This document shows positions 33,451 to 35,407 of a stretch of DNA of 35,407 bases, in pieces. The notes under the pieces are model-generated. The model saw nothing but the letters and a program-made list of their open reading frames with translations. It searched no databases and was not told the DNA's origin. The translations under genes were made by a program, and so were the position numbers. Numbering within the stretch: the first letter of the stretch is position 1; every line of letters starts with the position of its first letter. The DNA comes from Prevotella sp. (GTDB lineage: Bacteria; Bacteroidota; Bacteroidia; Bacteroidales; Bacteroidaceae): contig JAGAPR010000058.1 in assembly GCA_017623155.1 (NCBI GenBank), positions 1-35,407 of the forward strand, given 5' to 3'.

Positions 33451-34941
33451 TTATTCGTCTCTTCCCATGTCGAGCGCGCGGCCGAAATCTGGTATGCCGT
33501 AGCCGAAGATGTTATCGGGATGCTCCGTATTGTTGCCCGAGCGTCGCACAAGTTCGATAATCTCTCCCGCCGTTTTGCCGGGCAGTGCCTGCCATAGACA
33601 AGCCGTCAGGCCGCACACCACGGGCGTGGAGAACGATGTTCCCATGTCTTTTTTTACCATTCCCCGGCCCGATATCACTGCCGTGGGGCTGCCTTGCGCC
33701 ATCACGTCGGGCTTTATCCGCCCGTCTTGCGTGGGTCCCACGCCGCAGAACGGTGCGTTCATGCCTTTTGGAGTCACGGCTCCCACGGTGATAATGTTGT
33801 CGGCATCGGCCGGGAACCCGATTTTCTTCCATGGACCCATGCCACTGTTTCCTGCGCTCGATACGAGTATCATGCCCTTGTCGGCGAGCATGGAAGCCGA
33901 TTGCGAGATAAAAGCCGTGTGCCCGTCCATGTCTTTATATTTGTGGTCGCCGAGATGTTTGTCGAACAGTGTGTAGCCCAAGCTGCTGTTGATAATATCC
34001 GCTCCCACCGAGTCGGCATATTCGGCGGCCATCGTCCAGTAGTCTTCTTCCACCGGTTGCTCCGTTCTGTTGTCTTCGCATCTCAGCAACAGGTATTTTG
34101 CTTCGGGCGCGGTGCCGATGTAAACGTATGGCGAGCACACTCCCATTACCGACAGCACGCGTGTGCCGTGGTCGGCTTTTCGATAGAGTGCATCGGCTTT
34201 TTCGTTGACAAAATCCTTTGCTTCGATGATGTTTATGCTCTCGAAAGCCGGTATCCGGTCGGCGTTTCTGAATCCGCCGTCGAGTATTGCTATCGTCACG
34301 CCTTGCCCCTTAAATCCCGCTTCGTGCAGCTTCGTGCCTCCTATCATGGCAATCTGGCTCTCTGCGGCTCCGTATGGCGATGCGGCTATCGTGTCCCATG
34401 GGTTGAACCGGCTGTAAAATTCGTTGTCGTATATATCGGTGGTGATGCTGTCGGGCGACTGATACACTTTTTCACAGGCACTTACGAAGCTCTTTCCTGC
34501 CAGTTTGTGCACGGCGGCAGTGTCTCTTGTTTCGAGCAAAACCGTGTTGTGCCAGCGGCTTGTGCCTATGATTTTCACCCTGTCCGCGTCAAGCATGTCG
34601 ATGTATAGTCTGCTTACCGGAATATCGGTTGAGTCTATCGGCAATCCTTGTCGCCGTCTGCGCTCTATCGATTTGTGCGATAGAAACTCCTCGGGGCGGC
34701 TCAGTGAGTATGTGCTGCCGGCCTTGTCTCTCAGTCGCAATCTGTATATATAATGCTTTTTGCCAGCCTTTCTCTTCCTCTCTTTTATCTCGTTGCCGTC
34801 ATCCCGGCCCGCCGTTTCCGAGCTACGGGCATTGCAGCATTCCGTGCCCCGTACCGGTAAACATTCCGCGCCCCGTGCCGGTATACAGCCGTAAAAGGTC
34901 GATATTGCGGCCGCGATAAATATAAGTATTCTTGTTCTCAT
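33451..34941 (-). CDS. Subtilisin-like (S8) serine peptidase, exported
   Basis: 496 residues from the ATG at 34941. An earlier ATG at 34953 is in frame but lies just where transcription should begin from the promoter at 34955-34986, so I prefer the later one. Signal-like helix MRTRILIFIAAAISTFYG. The catalytic triad of the S8 family is D221 (IAILDGGF), H258 (DHGTRVLSVMG) and S436 (GTSFSTPVVCG), with the oxyanion asparagine in SSAGNSG near 365. A 24-bp duplication near the N terminus gives two cysteine-bearing octets. There is no T9SS sorting domain at its end. It is co-directional with xseA and xseB. Confidence 0.9.
   Translation of the reverse strand: MRTRILIFIAAAISTFYGCIPARGAECLPVRGTECCNARSSETAGRDDGNEIKERKRKAGKKHYIYRLRLRDKAGSTYSLSRPEEFLSHKSIERRRRQGLPIDSTDIPVSRLYIDMLDADRVKIIGTSRWHNTVLLETRDTAAVHKLAGKSFVSACEKVYQSPDSITTDIYDNEFYSRFNPWDTIAASPYGAAESQIAMIGGTKLHEAGFKGQGVTIAILDGGFRNADRIPAFESINIIEAKDFVNEKADALYRKADHGTRVLSVMGVCSPYVYIGTAPEAKYLLLRCEDNRTEQPVEEDYWTMAAEYADSVGADIINSSLGYTLFDKHLGDHKYKDMDGHTAFISQSASMLADKGMILVSSAGNSGMGPWKKIGFPADADNIITVGAVTPKGMNAPFCGVGPTQDGRIKPDVMAQGSPTAVISGRGMVKKDMGTSFSTPVVCGLTACLWQALPGKTAGEIIELVRRSGNNTEHPDNIFGYGIPDFGRALDMGRDE
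34838..34885 (-). repeat. Two tandem 24-bp units inside the protease gene
   Basis: Units 34838-34861 and 34862-34885 differ at about four bases and encode the octets IPARGAEC and LPVRGTEC just after the signal helix. The frame is kept, so the duplication adds one octet with a cysteine. Confidence 0.85.
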
Positions 34942-34954
34942 ATCGTTTGACATG

Positions 34955-34986
34955 CAAACTTACGGTAAATTCCGCTAAAAACCAAA
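34955..34986 (-). promoter_or_regulatory. Promoter of the protease-xseA-xseB unit
   Basis: On the minus strand TTTG (34983-34986) and TAAGTTTG (34955-34962) are 20 bp apart, both exact to consensus. Transcription would start about 34949, leaving an almost absent leader before the ATG at 34941. Confidence 0.65.
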
Positions 34987-35270
34987 TAAAAGAGTGAAAT
35001 AGATAAATGTGTTGTGTATAAGATTAAGGAGCGATGACAGATGTGTTCTTCATTTAGAGAATATTGTGGACACTACGGTAGAACCTTTAATTTCGTCGAT
35101 TCGCGTTAAATTTAGCATCCCTGCATCGTGAGCCCGAAAGCTCCGACACAGGGATACAAGGTTTAAAAATAGTAAAGTACAAACATTTGTGCGGCATATT
35201 GACACCGCCTTTCAACCTCTTTTTCTTTTATTTATCTATATATAATATGTACGTCTATATAATATTTACG
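34987..35270. other. Intergenic region with one structured hairpin
   Basis: No gene is seen. At 35117-35155 an interrupted hairpin can form: ATCCCTG with CAGGGAT outside, then GAGC with GCTC (35130-35133/35140-35143) inside, with unpaired sides of 6 and 5 nt. It has no T run on either strand, so it is a weak terminator candidate for the gene at the edge or a structured RNA element. Confidence 0.5.
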
Positions 35271-35407
35271 TCATTTCACAAGCACTTTCCTTGCCTCGCC
35301 GCCGCTCTTCACTATATAGAGGCCTTTGCCGAGCGCGGGCTGTGCCGCTCCTTTGAACACGAGGCGGCCGTCGAGGGTATATACTTCGGTTGTGCCGTTA
35401 TCGGCCA
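35271..35407 (-). CDS. 3' end of a T9SS-secreted protein (C-terminal sorting domain)
   Basis: Partial: 45 codons before a TGA at 35271-35273, running off the window. The reading contains GTTEVYTLDGRLVFKG, then LGKGLYIVKSGGEARKVLVK, the pattern of the type A T9SS C-terminal sorting domain (Por_Secre_tail): a VYTLDGR-type strand, a GLYIV strand and a short basic end. Such domains direct proteins through the type IX secretion system, where they are cut off and the cargo is attached to the surface or released. PorQ encoded at 10943-11887 belongs to that system. The protein's main function is outside the window. Confidence 0.88.
   Translation of the reverse strand, partial: ADNGTTEVYTLDGRLVFKGAAQPALGKGLYIVKSGGEARKVLVK

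Overview
The window looks like a chromosomal segment of a Bacteroidales bacterium, most like Prevotella or a close relative. The support is: promoters of the Bacteroidota type (TTTG, about 20 bp, TAnnTTTG) before several genes with little use of Shine-Dalgarno sites; a type IX secretion (T9SS) protein PorQ next to cmk; a T9SS C-terminal sorting domain at the right edge; a fimbrillin-type lipoprotein; a MeaB GTPase; ExbB/ExbD/TonB genes of Bacteroidota type; and a tRNA without an encoded CCA. Genus-level placement is inference.

Left part (1-14.8 kb). A 14 kb block lies between two ungapped inverted copies of a 296-bp non-coding repeat (1-296 and 14504-14799, about 95% identical by hand alignment). 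Just inside the left copy is a minus-strand three-gene cassette joined by two ATGA overlaps: a DUF3791 protein, a DUF3990 protein of the ADP-ribosyltransferase fold, and a second small partner. Then follow, on the plus strand, a 1836-residue alpha-2-macroglobulin-like protein with a DUF1573 lipid- or periplasm-facing partner, a MeaB-type GTPase and ispH. On the minus strand are porQ and cmk. Back on the plus strand are a TonB protein, a short-chain polyprenyl synthase and a TatD nuclease whose last codons lie inside the right repeat copy.

Middle part (14.8-24.4 kb). After about 400 bp without a gene comes tRNA-Ser(GGA), then an exbB / four-helix membrane protein / exbD / exbD operon, an Lrp/AsnC regulator with its own promoter and terminator, and a five-gene operon: membrane-anchored coiled-coil protein, TolC-like channel, HlyD-like adaptor and two ABC-2 permeases. 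No ATPase gene accompanies the permeases.

Right part (24.4-35.4 kb), almost all on the minus strand. A fimbrillin-like lipoprotein with a FISUMP/DUF1566-like end is translationally coupled to a 56-residue acidic peptide gene. Upstream is a membrane-embedded AraC-type regulator, whose upstream region holds a 4-copy 22-bp palindromic tandem repeat. Then, in gene order of transcription, ilvE - DUF975 membrane protein - trmB - mrp, and a subtilisin-like protease - xseA - xseB. The last 137 bases are the 3' end of a T9SS-secreted protein.

The gene content is mostly core and envelope functions. The parts most worth a second look are the DUF3791/DUF3990 cassette beside the repeat, the large inverted repeat pair itself, the uncharacterised members of the ExbBD and exporter operons, and the small peptide coupled to the fimbrillin.
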